DNA of 64,000 nt from CACIAM-69d sp001698445 (GTDB lineage: Bacteria; Cyanobacteriota; Cyanobacteriia; CACIAM-69d), in assembly GCF_043235035.1 (NCBI RefSeq), contig NZ_JAZAQF010000059.1, positions 62,001-126,000 on the forward strand, given 5' to 3'. The position numbers and the translations under genes are program-made. The notes beneath the pieces are model-generated. The model was not told the DNA's origin, ran no database searches, and saw only the letters and a program-made list of their open reading frames with translations. Shown here in pieces: positions 49,177-57,789 of this stretch. The stretch's first letter is position 1. The number at the start of each line of letters is the position of its first letter.

Positions 49177-49246
49177 TCTTTCTGCCAATCGTTCCCCCAG
49201 TTGTTCAAAATGGCTCAAAGCATCAAAACGGTAGACCACTTTTTCT

Positions 49247-49570
49247 ATGAATGCCCTATCAATTCCCACTTGGATCGTGCATGTTTCTAGCGTCATTGAG
49301 TGGATCACGGCGATCGTGCTGATTTGGCGCTACGGCGATCTCACCGACAATCCGAGCTGGCGGGCCCTCAGTTGGGGCATGTTGCCAGCCCTAGTGAGCG
49401 CCATGTGCGCCTGTACTTGGCACTTTTTTGACAATGCGCCGCGCTTGGAATGGCTGGTGACGGTGCAAGCGGCCACGACGGTAATCGGTAACTGCACGCT
49501 CTGTGCAGGGGCTTGGTGGATCTGGCGATCGCGCCCGATCGGCCCGTCAGAATCTGAAAAAGATCTCTAG
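49247..49570 (+). CDS. Ycf49-like protein (DUF2499)
   Basis: The 107-residue protein has three membrane spans and the DUF2499 pattern: LSIPTWIVHVSSVIEWITAI, WRALSWGMLPALVSAMCACT, WHFFDN and a C-terminal span with VQAATTVIGNCTLCAGAWWI. The family occurs in cyanobacteria and plastids; the function is unknown. Start ATG at 49247, 70 bp after the dxs terminator, so it likely has its own promoter. Confidence 0.85.
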   Translation: MNALSIPTWIVHVSSVIEWITAIVLIWRYGDLTDNPSWRALSWGMLPALVSAMCACTWHFFDNAPRLEWLVTVQAATTVIGNCTLCAGAWWIWRSRPIGPSESEKDL

Positions 49571-49589
49571 AAATTCGGTCTTAAAAGTC

Positions 49590-49613
49590 AGCCCCCTGAC
49601 CCAAACAGGGGCT
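49590..49613 (+). terminator. Hairpin after the Ycf49-like gene
   Basis: AGCCCCCTG and CAGGGGCT form an 8-bp stem with one bulge, followed by TTGATTGTGATT. It lies 20 bp past the stop codon. Confidence 0.5.
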
Positions 49614-50034
49614 TTGATTGTGATTAGTCATTACGAGCATCGTGGTTGATCTAGAGCAAATCCTTGTGAATATTTTAAATCTTTTGCATTGAAAGAGTTA
49701 GAAAATGTTGTAATCTAAATTGTTTTTTTTGAAATTCAACCATTTTTTCTGAATTTTGTGCTTGATTCAGCCTTTGTATAAATTAATTCCATCAAAAAAT
49801 AGAAATTTTCTAAATACTTGTCATTATCTTGAAAGCATTTTTTCGGATATAAATTTATGGCTTGAATTCATAATTCAAAGCCATGATCATGAAGTGCTAA
49901 GCGTGCTTCATAGAATCTTTGTCTAGAGATCACTTAATCTTTAAACCGATTTTTCAAAGTGTGATCTAGGATGTAACTCAAGAACCTAAACGTTGGGTGC
50001 TAGACCTCTCCACTACTGCGGAAAAATTGTCACT
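49614..50034. other. AT-rich spacer before the PEP-CTERM gene
   Basis: About 400 bp, strongly AT-rich from 49660 to 49960, without a gene. It contains a hairpin ATGAAG...CTTCAT at about 49890-49912. It likely holds the promoter and a long leader of the following gene. Confidence 0.45.
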
Positions 50035-50724
50035 ATGAAACGCTTCCAACAAATTGCTAGCACCCTGGCTCTTGCCCTAGTGCCTGCTCTGATTGCCACC
50101 CAGCCCGCACAGGCTGCCAACCTGGTTAAAAACGGCAGCTTTGAAGTGACTCCAGGCGCTCCCCTCAACGGCGGCTGGCGGACTTTTTCCGAAATTGAGG
50201 GTTGGTCTGCCACTAGTGGCGGCAAAATTGAGGTGCAAGCCGGGGTGGCCGGGAAAGCCTACGACGGCAAAAACCTGGTGGAACTCGACAGCCACTTCTA
50301 CGACAGCAACGCATCCGAGCTGGGCCTGTTCCAAGACATCGTGACCAAAGCAGGAAAGACCTATGAACTTTCCTTTGTTTACTCGGCTCGTCCGGGAATT
50401 GCGAACAACTGGAAAGGCGGCAAAGACCAAAATGCCTTCTCCGTTTTGTTTGGTTCCAGCTTCAACCAAGTTTTCAATGCGGGTAACGGCGGCAGTCAAA
50501 CCAACTGGCTCAACAGCGGCCCTCTGTTGGTGAAGGCGGTGTCTGATCTAACGCGCTTGCAGTTCAACTACCTGGGCACGCGGGACACCCACGGAGCCTA
50601 CATTGATAATGTCATCTTGACGGAAGTGGCCTCCACCCCTGAGCCGGTTAGCTTGCTGGGTCTGTTGGTTGTGGGGACGGCGGTTGGCGTGGCTGCGAAA
50701 AAGCGCCAGCACGCGATCGACTAA
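50035..50724 (+). CDS. PEP-CTERM sorting-domain exported protein
   Basis: The 229-residue protein has a signal peptide (MKRFQQIASTLALALVPALI, cleaved near AQAA), a beta-rich middle domain with NLVKNGSFEVTPGAPLNGGW and LQFNYLGTRDTHGAYIDNVI, and a C-terminal PEP-CTERM signal (TPEPVSLLGLLVVGTAVGVA followed by AKKRQ). The middle resembles DUF642-type carbohydrate-binding domains. Exosortase probably removes the tail, so the protein ends up at the surface or in the exopolysaccharide. ATG 50035 is preferred over a GTG at 49993 because the signal peptide starts there. Confidence 0.85.
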   Translation: MKRFQQIASTLALALVPALIATQPAQAANLVKNGSFEVTPGAPLNGGWRTFSEIEGWSATSGGKIEVQAGVAGKAYDGKNLVELDSHFYDSNASELGLFQDIVTKAGKTYELSFVYSARPGIANNWKGGKDQNAFSVLFGSSFNQVFNAGNGGSQTNWLNSGPLLVKAVSDLTRLQFNYLGTRDTHGAYIDNVILTEVASTPEPVSLLGLLVVGTAVGVAAKKRQHAID

Positions 50725-50784
50725 ATCGCGACTGCTAAGAGCTGCCGTTTTGGCTAGCTTTTGAAAACTGTTCATGTTCTGTTG

Positions 50785-50817
50785 AGGGCGATCGCTTGGA
50801 CATCAGGCGATCGCCCT
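50785..50817. terminator. Hairpin built from two HIP1 palindromes
   Basis: AGGGCGATCGC (50785-50795) pairs with GCGATCGCCCT (50807-50817). Each arm contains a complete HIP1 GCGATCGC, so both the hairpin and each arm are palindromic. It lies 60 bp past the PEP-CTERM gene, followed by TGCTTTG. Confidence 0.6.
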
Positions 50818-50904
50818 TGCTTTGTTCACATCCCCATGGCGACTGAAGATTTGCTTTGAAGATCTCCCGTGAATGGCAGAATTGCCTAATACGAGGATGG
50901 CTGA

Positions 50905-50963
50905 AGAGCCAGAGCTGATTCACCCTGTGGGGTAGCCCTTGGCGGCTGGCTCTGCTGTTTTTG
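50905..50963 (+). terminator. Second hairpin before the small membrane gene
   Basis: AGAGCCAG (50905-50912) and CTGGCTCT (50946-50953) form an 8-bp stem with a 33-nt loop, followed by GCTGTTTTTG. A factor-independent terminator is plausible. Confidence 0.45.
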
Positions 50964-50997
50964 TTAAGTCCCTGATTCTGAAATTGAACGTTTTGCT

Positions 50998-51195
50998 ATG
51001 ACCCCTCCCTATTTGCGGCCGGCTCCTTGGTGGAATTGGTTGGGCCTGTTGGCTCTGGTGACGGCGGTGTTGTGGTTGTTGCGGGGGATGGGGCTGTTGG
51101 GCTTTGTGCCGGGGATTGTGTTTGGCGTTTTGTTTTTGGCGATGGGGGTGTTGCTGCTGTTGGGCGCTTGGGGGGTGCGATCGCGCCGTTGGTAG
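50998..51195 (+). CDS. Small two-span membrane protein
   Basis: The 65-residue ORF is almost entirely hydrophobic: WWNWLGLLALVTAVLWLLRG, then LLGFVPGIVFGVLFLAMGVL, ending in the basic RSRRW. It begins with ATG at 50998. Two spans with a short glycine-rich turn are predicted. I recognise no family. It converges on the kinase-like gene, whose stop is 30 bp away. Confidence 0.5.
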   Translation: MTPPYLRPAPWWNWLGLLALVTAVLWLLRGMGLLGFVPGIVFGVLFLAMGVLLLLGAWGVRSRRW

Positions 51196-51224
51196 TGGAT
51201 GGCGGGCCGTCCTCTAGCAGCGCC

Positions 51225-52634
51225 CTATTGCAGGGGCAAGAAGATGGTCATCACTTCGCCGCGCTGGGGCCGCTGCCGGATGGTGAGTTTGCCCCCGATC
51301 GCCTGGAATAGGTTTTTGGTGACATGTAAATTCAGGCCAAAGCTGCCGGTTTCCGGTTGGAAGGTCAGCAACTGCCCGATCGACTTCAGCGATTCCAGGC
51401 GGGTGGCTGCGCCCATTGCGTCGTAGCGCAATTGCACCTTCAGTTGGCTGCCGGCCGTTTCCGCTTCCATGTCGATGCGGCTACCGGCGGGCAGGGTGCG
51501 GGCCAGGTTTTCAATAATTTCCGCCAACATTCGATCGAGCAAGGTGGGGTCGCTGGCAACCGTGGGCAGTTTGTGCGGTAGCTTCACCGTCAGTTCCAAG
51601 TTGTGGCGGCTGGCCTGTTGTTGCCAACGGGGAATGCTGGATTGAAACACCTGGGCCAAGGGAATGGGCGTGAGGGACAGGTGGGCGCTGTTGCTGGTTT
51701 CTAGTTCAACGGCCTTGAAAATCAGGTCAAAGCGGTTGATTTGTTCGGTACATTCCCGATCGATTTTTTCGATGTAGTTCACCGCCTTGTCCTGCAAATT
51801 TTGCTGGCGCATCAGCAGGCGGGTGAAGGTGCGGATGGTGGCCAGGGGCGTGCGGACACTGTGGGCGAGGGCTTGCAAAAGCTCCAGGTCGATCGCGGGT
51901 TTGGCCGGTTGCGGCCGAGCTGAGGCCCGTAAGGGGCGACGGCGCGGCTCCGAATGGGCGGGGTTGCTGGGAGCTGGCAGGGCTTGCAGCAGGCGCTCTG
52001 TGAAGGCGCTGACGATCCGATAGCTGGGTTCCACCAAGGGAAACTGTTGGGCCAGGGCATCAAACGGCACGAGCTGTTGAGGGGCGTTCAGTTGCACCCG
52101 GGCCCGCAAGGCTTGCCAGACGGCGGCGATCGCCTGAGGATCAAAGGAGAAGCGAAAAACCAGTTGACCGGTGGAGTCTTCTTGGAGCGAGAGGGCCAAG
52201 CTAAAGTCCCGCATTCGCACCACGCAAAAGGATTCTGCGGCCAGCGGATCCACCGGAGCTAGGCCGATCGCCCGTTCCGTCACTTCCGGGCAGGGTTCGC
52301 CCTCATCGGCGGAGGGCAACAGCCACAGGGATTGCCAAAGGTGGCTGCTGAATGTCCAGACCGAGAGGCGATCGAGCCAGGATCCCGTAAACAAGGGCAG
52401 GGGCCCCAACAGCACCACCCCTTGATCGATCGCTTCGGAGGGTAAGGCTTCCGCAAAGTCCGTGATGAAGGCCGCTTCGATCGCGTCGGCCGCTTCCATG
52501 GATTGGGCCATGATTTGGGCGATCGCCTTCGTGGCCCCCTGCCATTGGGCCTCGGCGGATAGGGTTCCTGGGCCCGCTCCGGGGGTAAGGGGAGCAAGCA
52601 GATGACCCACCGTTGGTAACACCCATCCATTCAT
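51225..52634 (-). CDS. Histidine-kinase-like protein with degenerate ATP-binding domain
   Basis: The 469-residue form has an N-terminal region of about 220 residues without a clear known domain, a Pro/Arg-rich linker, and a dimerisation helix with H-box QALAHSVRTPLATIRTF (His258). The C-terminal domain has EIIENLAR in place of the N-box and SFGLNLHVTKNLFQAIGGKL in place of G2, but the DxGxG motif is missing (LRYDAMGAATRL instead). It may not bind ATP normally and could act as a signalling partner. The start is uncertain: ATG 52634 is used; ATG 52700 and GTG 52742 are in frame. Confidence 0.75.
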   Translation of the reverse strand: MNGWVLPTVGHLLAPLTPGAGPGTLSAEAQWQGATKAIAQIMAQSMEAADAIEAAFITDFAEALPSEAIDQGVVLLGPLPLFTGSWLDRLSVWTFSSHLWQSLWLLPSADEGEPCPEVTERAIGLAPVDPLAAESFCVVRMRDFSLALSLQEDSTGQLVFRFSFDPQAIAAVWQALRARVQLNAPQQLVPFDALAQQFPLVEPSYRIVSAFTERLLQALPAPSNPAHSEPRRRPLRASARPQPAKPAIDLELLQALAHSVRTPLATIRTFTRLLMRQQNLQDKAVNYIEKIDRECTEQINRFDLIFKAVELETSNSAHLSLTPIPLAQVFQSSIPRWQQQASRHNLELTVKLPHKLPTVASDPTLLDRMLAEIIENLARTLPAGSRIDMEAETAGSQLKVQLRYDAMGAATRLESLKSIGQLLTFQPETGSFGLNLHVTKNLFQAIGGKLTIRQRPQRGEVMTIFLPLQ

Positions 52635-52775
52635 AGTTGGTCGATCGATCCGTTGGCGATCGGGCGGGCGATCGCTCAGAGCAGTGGAGGGAAGCGGCAT
52701 CGCGGGTTTGGGGTTCGCCGCAATCGTCGAGAGCGTCGTCACACGCGCTAGGGATTTAGACTTAGGGGATTTGCC

Positions 52776-53996
52776 TCAAGTGTATCGGCAAGGCCCCAGA
52801 GTCGCGCACCCCAAAACCGAACGTTGCGAGTCGCGATCGCCGCCATTGAGTTGGCCAACGCCCAATCGCTCCAGCACTTGAGCCACCACCAACGCAGTCC
52901 AATCAATATCCGCTTCCGTGGTGCTGTGGCCCAAGCTTAAGCGCAGGGCCGCTGTGGCTTCGGCGGGATCGTAGCCCATGGCCAACAGGGTGGGACTCGG
53001 GGTCAGGCTGCCGCTGCTACAGGCGGATCCAGAGCTGGCGGCAATGCCCGCCCGATCGAGCTGGCGCACCAAATCCCGACCGCTGGGCAGGGGCAACCGC
53101 CCCCGTAAACAAAAGCTGACATGGTGGGGCAAGCGATGGAGCCGATCGCCCGTGGGATGCAAAGCGGGCAGGGGAGCCAAACGCTCAAACAAGCGATCGC
53201 GCAGTTGACCGAGCCGCTGAGCCTCCGTTTCCCAGGTTTGGGCCATGCGTTCCGCCGCCGCCCCAAAGGCCGCGATCGCCGGCAGGGCCTGAGTTCCTGA
53301 TCGCCGTTTACTCTCCTGGCCGCCCCCCAGCAACTGGGGAGCCAAATGAATGCCCGGCCGCGCCCACAGGGCCCCAGCCCCTTGAATGCCGTAGATCTTG
53401 TGGCTGGAGAGGGACAGCAAATCCACCGGCAGGGTTTGCAAATCCACCGCCACCCGGCCCACCGCCTGCACCGCATCCGTGTGGAATAATGCGCCCGATC
53501 GCCGGGTAATTGTTCCCAACTCCGCGATCGGCTGCAGGGTTCCCACCTCGCTTTGGGCAAAAATAATCGATACCAACACCGTTTCCGGGCGAATGGCCAA
53601 AGCCAAGTCTGAAGGATTCACCCGCCCGGCGCGATCGACCGGCAAGCGCGTAATCGCCCAGCCTTGGGCCTCCAGCCGCTCCAAGGTTCGCTCGATCGCC
53701 GAATGTTCCACCTGCGACGAAATGATATGGCGCGGTTGGGTGAACCGCTGGGCCACCCCCAAGATTGCCAAATTGTCCGCCTCCGTGCCCCCCGAGGTAA
53801 AAATCACCCCCGTGGGATCCCCATTAATCAACGCTGCCACCTGAAACCGCGCCGTTTCCAGCACCATGGCCGAACGATCGCCCCAACTATGAATGCTTGA
53901 CGGATTTCCCCATAGCTCCGTCATCACCCGTTGGGCCGCCGCGATCGCCACATCACAGGGCGGCGTGGTGGCGCTGTGGTCTAGATAAATTTGCAT
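52776..53996 (-). CDS. Cysteine desulfurase, NifS/IscS family
   Basis: The 406-residue PLP enzyme has MQIYLDHSATTPPCDVAIAA, GNPSSIHSWGDRS, IFTSGGTEADNLAI, SSQVEHSAIERTLERL, FHTDAVQAVGRV, the PLP lysine in LSLSSHKIYGIQGAGAL and the catalytic Cys loop ASSGSACSSGSLTPSPTL. It takes sulfur from cysteine for iron-sulfur clusters and thiolation. Class I features (the longer active-site loop) fit NifS/IscS rather than SufS. ATG 53996 is used; a TTG lies 6 bp upstream. A repeat array follows upstream. Confidence 0.93.
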   Translation of the reverse strand: MQIYLDHSATTPPCDVAIAAAQRVMTELWGNPSSIHSWGDRSAMVLETARFQVAALINGDPTGVIFTSGGTEADNLAILGVAQRFTQPRHIISSQVEHSAIERTLERLEAQGWAITRLPVDRAGRVNPSDLALAIRPETVLVSIIFAQSEVGTLQPIAELGTITRRSGALFHTDAVQAVGRVAVDLQTLPVDLLSLSSHKIYGIQGAGALWARPGIHLAPQLLGGGQESKRRSGTQALPAIAAFGAAAERMAQTWETEAQRLGQLRDRLFERLAPLPALHPTGDRLHRLPHHVSFCLRGRLPLPSGRDLVRQLDRAGIAASSGSACSSGSLTPSPTLLAMGYDPAEATAALRLSLGHSTTEADIDWTALVVAQVLERLGVGQLNGGDRDSQRSVLGCATLGPCRYT

Positions 53997-54016
53997 GGAC
54001 AATCCATTGGCATCAA

Positions 54017-54117
54017 GGTTCAGGAATTTTGGTTCAGAAATTTTGGTTCAGGAATTTTGGTTCAGAAATTTTGGTCATTGAAGGTGCAGTATTCAAGGTG
54101 CAGTATTCAAGGTGCAA
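54017..54117. repeat. Two adjacent 14-bp tandem arrays between nifS-like gene and rsmA
   Basis: GGTTCAGGAATTTT and GGTTCAGAAATTTT alternate for four 14-bp units (54017-54072). After 9 bp, AGGTGCAGTATTCA occurs twice plus a partial third (54082-54117). The second array contains the rsmA stop codon (54107-54109). Confidence 0.92.
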
Positions 54118-54988
54118 CACTGTCCATCGATTCTTCCGCCTCTCCTGTTGCGATCTCGATCGACAAAGAACCCAAAACCAAGCGATCGCTTAACTGAATC
54201 CATTGCTCCAGGCTCAGTTCTTCTGCCCGCGCCGTTTCAGGAATTGCCAGCTCAACCAAAGTATGACGCAACTGATCCAAATCCACGACGCTTTTTAGAT
54301 TGTTGCGCAACATCTTGCGGCGGCTGGCAAAGCCCAATTTCAACAGCGTTTCAAAGCGCTTCACATTTTGCGGCGACTGCGGAAAAGGACGGGGCTGAAT
54401 TTTCACCACGGCTGAATCGACCTTAGGTGGTGGCGAAAAAGCCTTGGCCCCCACATCGCAAACCCAAGAGCAATCCGCTAAAAAGCGCGATCGAATTGAA
54501 AGGGCGCTGTAATGTTTGCTGCCCGGATTAGCCACCAATCGCAGGGCCACTTCCTTTTGCACCAACAGCACGATCGACTCAAAGGGTTGCAATCGTGGTT
54601 GGGCGATCGTCCCCAACAAATGCTCCAAAATTGGCCCCGTAATGTTATAGGGAATATTGGCCACTACCTTGTTGGGATTTTGGAACTGGGGATTGGGAAA
54701 AACCGCCAACTGCTCCGGCCAATCCAAAGCCAAGATATCGCCCTGAAGCAGCAAAAAATTGTCCCGGTGCCCAAACTTTTTCACCAACTCAGGACAAAGA
54801 TCGCGATCTAACTCGACGGCAACCACTGCCCCCGCTCGATCTAACAATTGCCGAGTCAAGACCCCTTGGCCGGGGCCAATTTCCAAAACCCGATCCTTCG
54901 AGGTCAATTCCGCCGCTGAAATAATTTTGGCAAGGGCTTTTTCACTTCTCAACCAATGTTGACCAAAGCGTTTCCGAGGTTTTGGCAT
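54107..54988 (-). CDS. rsmA: 16S rRNA dimethyladenosine transferase RsmA/KsgA
   Basis: The 293-residue protein matches RsmA: RKRFGQHWLRSEKALAKIIS, motif I VLEIGPGQGVLTRQLLDRAG, VVAVELDRDL, LLLQGDILALDW, the catalytic VANIPYNITGPILEHLL and VQKEVALRLVANPGSKHYSA. It dimethylates two adjacent adenines near the 3' end of 16S rRNA late in 30S assembly. ATG 54988 (MPKPRKRFGQHW) is chosen over the frame start 57 bp upstream. The stop codon lies in a 14-bp tandem repeat, so repeat changes could alter the C-terminus. Confidence 0.95.
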   Translation of the reverse strand: MPKPRKRFGQHWLRSEKALAKIISAAELTSKDRVLEIGPGQGVLTRQLLDRAGAVVAVELDRDLCPELVKKFGHRDNFLLLQGDILALDWPEQLAVFPNPQFQNPNKVVANIPYNITGPILEHLLGTIAQPRLQPFESIVLLVQKEVALRLVANPGSKHYSALSIRSRFLADCSWVCDVGAKAFSPPPKVDSAVVKIQPRPFPQSPQNVKRFETLLKLGFASRRKMLRNNLKSVVDLDQLRHTLVELAIPETARAEELSLEQWIQLSDRLVLGSLSIEIATGEAEESMDSVAP

Positions 54989-55198
54989 GGCTCTGCTGCA
55001 ATCTTTGCTCAGGGATCTGTACTCAGTAATTAATTCACTATTCAATCAGCATCAAAAATGAATTCATAGTCCAATCAATGACCGATCGCACTTTTGAAGG
55101 AATGATCATGAAGAATAGGGCAATGATGGATCTCATGATGGATCTATAGGATCCAATGAATCGAGAATCAGGAAATCATTGATCGGGGGTTAATTCAT

Positions 55199-55250
55199 TG
55201 GGATTGATGCATCGGGTTAATTCATCGGGTTGATTCATCGGGTTGATTCA
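55199..55250. repeat. 13-bp tandem repeat, 4 units
   Basis: TGGGATTGATGCA, TCGGGTTAATTCA and twice TCGGGTTGATTCA follow one another in exact 13-bp phase; a looser unit precedes (55183-55198). Confidence 0.85.
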
Positions 55251-55483
55251 TCATTGAATCGCCAATCGATGCTTCGTTAAAGGGAAGTGGAGGGTTGATG
55301 AATCCCGTATCAACACTGATCACTTGGGTATTGCCAAGAAAAATGTGCCGCCCTTAACTTGTCTTGGTTCCAAAAACAGTGCCAGAGTCTGACGAGGCAG
55401 CGCTTGGGAAGATGACTCGCTCAGGCTTAGGGGGTGTCGTCATTTTTCGAGGTGAGGCTGAAACGGTTGATCTTCCGTGTCCT

Positions 55484-55535
55484 AGTCGTCGTAACAAGAT
55501 GCCCAAGTCCCTTGCTCCCCACGATTCGCTAACGG
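55484..55535. repeat. Dispersed palindromic repeat, copy 4
   Basis: AGTCGTCGTAACAAG is identical to the left flank of copy 1 (3431-3445), followed by ATGCCCAAGTCCCTTGC and a GCTAACGGC end. The palindromic core has decayed more than in copies 1 and 2. Confidence 0.6.
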
Positions 55536-55678
55536 CAGGTCTAGGGTTTCATGCTCAATGACGATAGACCCTAGGCTCCAGTACCAAGCCCAAGGGATTC
55601 ACTCGAAATTGCCGAAATTGCGCTCACAGGCAAGCTGAACATCAAAAACCAGAATTGCTCAAGAAAGGAGAAAGCTGA

Positions 55679-56050
55679 ATGACGGATGTGGTTTGGCAAT
55701 TGCTGCTGATTGGATTAGCGGCAGGGTTGGCAGGGGGCCTGTTTGGCATTGGCGGCGGGGCGATTATGGTGCCTGCCATGGTGCTGTGGCTAGGCCTAGA
55801 CCAAAAATTAGCAACGGGAACGTCCCTTGCGGCCCAGGTGTTGCCGATCGGGCTGTTAGGAGCGATGGTGTATTACCGCAATGGCAATCTCAACATCAAG
55901 TATGGGTTGTTGATTGTGGTGGGATTGCTGGTGGGGAATTACTTTGGGGCAATATTTGCCAATCAACCCTACATCAGTTCGGCCCTGATGAAGAAACTGT
56001 ATGGGGGCTTTTTGCTGCTGATTGGGTTGCGCTATTTGACGGTGCGCTGA
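55679..56050 (+). CDS. TSUP (TauE/SafE) family membrane protein, half-size
   Basis: The 123-residue protein has about four membrane spans and the TSUP start pattern LIGLAAGLAGGLFGIGGGAI followed by MVPAMVLWLGLDQKLATGTS. Typical TauE/SafE permeases are about 250 residues with a second such half; this one is a single half and may work as a dimer. Family members export sulfite or organosulfonates, but the substrate here is unknown. A GAAAGGAG ribosome site precedes ATG 55679. Confidence 0.85.
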   Translation: MTDVVWQLLLIGLAAGLAGGLFGIGGGAIMVPAMVLWLGLDQKLATGTSLAAQVLPIGLLGAMVYYRNGNLNIKYGLLIVVGLLVGNYFGAIFANQPYISSALMKKLYGGFLLLIGLRYLTVR

Positions 56051-56162
56051 GGGGTTGGGCGATGATCATGCGGTTGGGGGGGCAAGGTGGGGGCTAATCA
56101 GGCTAATCAACAGATGATCCGGCAAGCGCCATGTACATGAAAACGATGGGGGAAAATCGCCC

Positions 56163-56846
56163 ATGATCGCTTGGGCTATTTTGCAGGCGGGCGGGCCGGT
56201 GGTTGTGCCCTTGCTGTTGGGATCGATCGCGACGGTGACTGTGGCGATCGAGCGAGCTTGGTTTTGGGCCCAGGTGCGGCGCGATCGATCCCAACTGGTT
56301 CCAGCGGTTTTTGAGCTGTATGGACGCGATGCCAAGGCGGCGATCGCCCGGTTCCAGCAATATGCCGAATGCCTCCCGATCGCCCGCATTAGTTTGGCAG
56401 CCTTGGAGCTACGTCGTCCCCACCCGATCGCCTTTCGCTTAGCCCTCAGCGCCGCCACCCAAGCCGAACGGCCCCAACTGCGGCGCTTTGACCTATGGTT
56501 GCAAACCGTGACGGCCTTGGCTCCGTTGTTGGGCCTGTTGGGCACGGTCACTGGCCTGATGGGAGCCTTTGCGGGCCTCGATTGGGCCGGGGATGGCCCT
56601 AGTCGCGTGAATGCGGGTCTCAGTGAAGCGCTGGTTTCTACGGCGATCGGGCTGGTGGTGGCGCTGTTGGCCCTCACGCTGGGCAATCTGTTCCGGGCCT
56701 ATGCTCGACGGGAACAAATGGCCATTACGCGCGATTGTCGTACCCTAGAGCGACTGTATTTGCATCATTACTGGCACTTCAACGCACCCGATCGGCCCGG
56801 ACACCGTCGCCGTCGGCGCGATCGCCCAAGCTCCACCCGGCTCTAG
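56163..56846 (+). CDS. MotA/TolQ/ExbB proton channel family protein
   Basis: The 227-residue protein has an N-terminal span (PVVVPLLLGSIATVTVAIER) and the conserved double span with LQTVTALAPLLGLLGTVTGL, then GLSEALVSTAIGLVVALLAL. This is the ExbB/TolQ pattern, which uses proton flow to drive a periplasmic partner. An ExbD/TolR partner gene is expected nearby but none follows within the window. The C-terminus is Arg-rich. ATG at 56163. It could energise TonB-type transport such as the siderophore receptor, but that is inference. Confidence 0.85.
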   Translation: MIAWAILQAGGPVVVPLLLGSIATVTVAIERAWFWAQVRRDRSQLVPAVFELYGRDAKAAIARFQQYAECLPIARISLAALELRRPHPIAFRLALSAATQAERPQLRRFDLWLQTVTALAPLLGLLGTVTGLMGAFAGLDWAGDGPSRVNAGLSEALVSTAIGLVVALLALTLGNLFRAYARREQMAITRDCRTLERLYLHHYWHFNAPDRPGHRRRRRDRPSSTRL

Positions 56847-57789
56847 GGTTACCAGAGTTTCCAATTTCCAAATTTTCCAGTTCCTATCGTTTTCAGCATT
56901 CAGATCCAGTGCTCAGATGCCTGAGCGTGCGGATCCGTGGTGTTCCAATTTCCCCAGTCTTCCAATTTCCCCAGTCTTCCAATTCCATTCAAATTTCCGC
57001 CGATCCAGTACGCCAGATTTACAGTGTTGCTTCATTGATGTTACATTTCTTCACAGGAGGCTAATTAGCCGACGCTCGGAGAACTGTCAAGCACTAACCG
57101 CCGCTTCAAGTTGCCATCAACCTTACTCGTTGAAACTGCTGAAACTGCGATGGTGTGAGTCTTTGTCACTCAAAATGCAAAGTCAATGACATCCCCGGCC
57201 AGGTTTTAATTGGTATTCTCCCAACACAGCAAGCACGGCCAGCCGCCCCAACGGCTGGCTTTTTCACGATCGAGGTAGCGATCACCGCTGCGATCGAACC
57301 CGTTGCCCAGCCCCCGGAGATCTTGGCCCAATTTGCAAAGCGTCGTGATAGACTTTTATGCCAGCAAACCAGCCGCTCGATCGATGCTGTTTTAACTGTT
57401 TGGTGAGTTTTGCTGCCCCCATCGTGGCAAAATCTTCAGCAGCAACACACCCGATCGACAACGCACGGGTCACACGGCTCCGGATGGCTAAAGGTCAGCG
57501 CTTGACTGCTCAAGACTGGCGACAGATCCTTTCCTTTCAATTGAGCAATAGCAAGTCTATTTGAATTGAATAGTTATCAAACAACCTTTATTCAGCAGCT
57601 TGCAGCAGAGCGTTTGATATCCCCGCGCGAGCTGTGTCTTGCTCAGAGCTGGCAAGTTCTCAAAACTTGTCTTTTCCATCGAGGTGCTCTCGATTCAATG
57701 GCAACCGAATGGTAACTGCCAACCACCACATCCAGTCACCCGGCGCTTAGTCTCCTGGCGCTTGCTGCAAACCATCAGAGGGATCCGTC
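56847..57789. other. Intergenic region with a terminator, possible small RNA
   Basis: No coding frame is convincing in these 940 bp. The strong terminator at 57238-57264 has no gene ending just before it, so a small RNA may end there. A perfect palindrome GGCTAATTAGCC lies at 57058-57069. The last 500 bp are probably the promoter and leader of the RRM gene. Confidence 0.4.
57238..57264 (+). terminator. Strong Rho-independent terminator
   Basis: GCCAGCCG and CGGCTGGC form a perfect 8-bp GC-rich stem with loop CCCCAA, followed by TTTTT. It lies about 390 bp after the ExbB-like gene. Confidence 0.8.

Larger units (their letters stand above)
54989..55678. other. Intergenic region with repeats, no gene seen
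   Basis: About 690 bp between rsmA and the TSUP gene. It holds a 13-bp tandem array (55199-55250), many GAATCA/GATTCA-type short motifs and the fourth copy of the dispersed palindromic repeat (55484-55535). No coding frame is supported. Confidence 0.5.
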
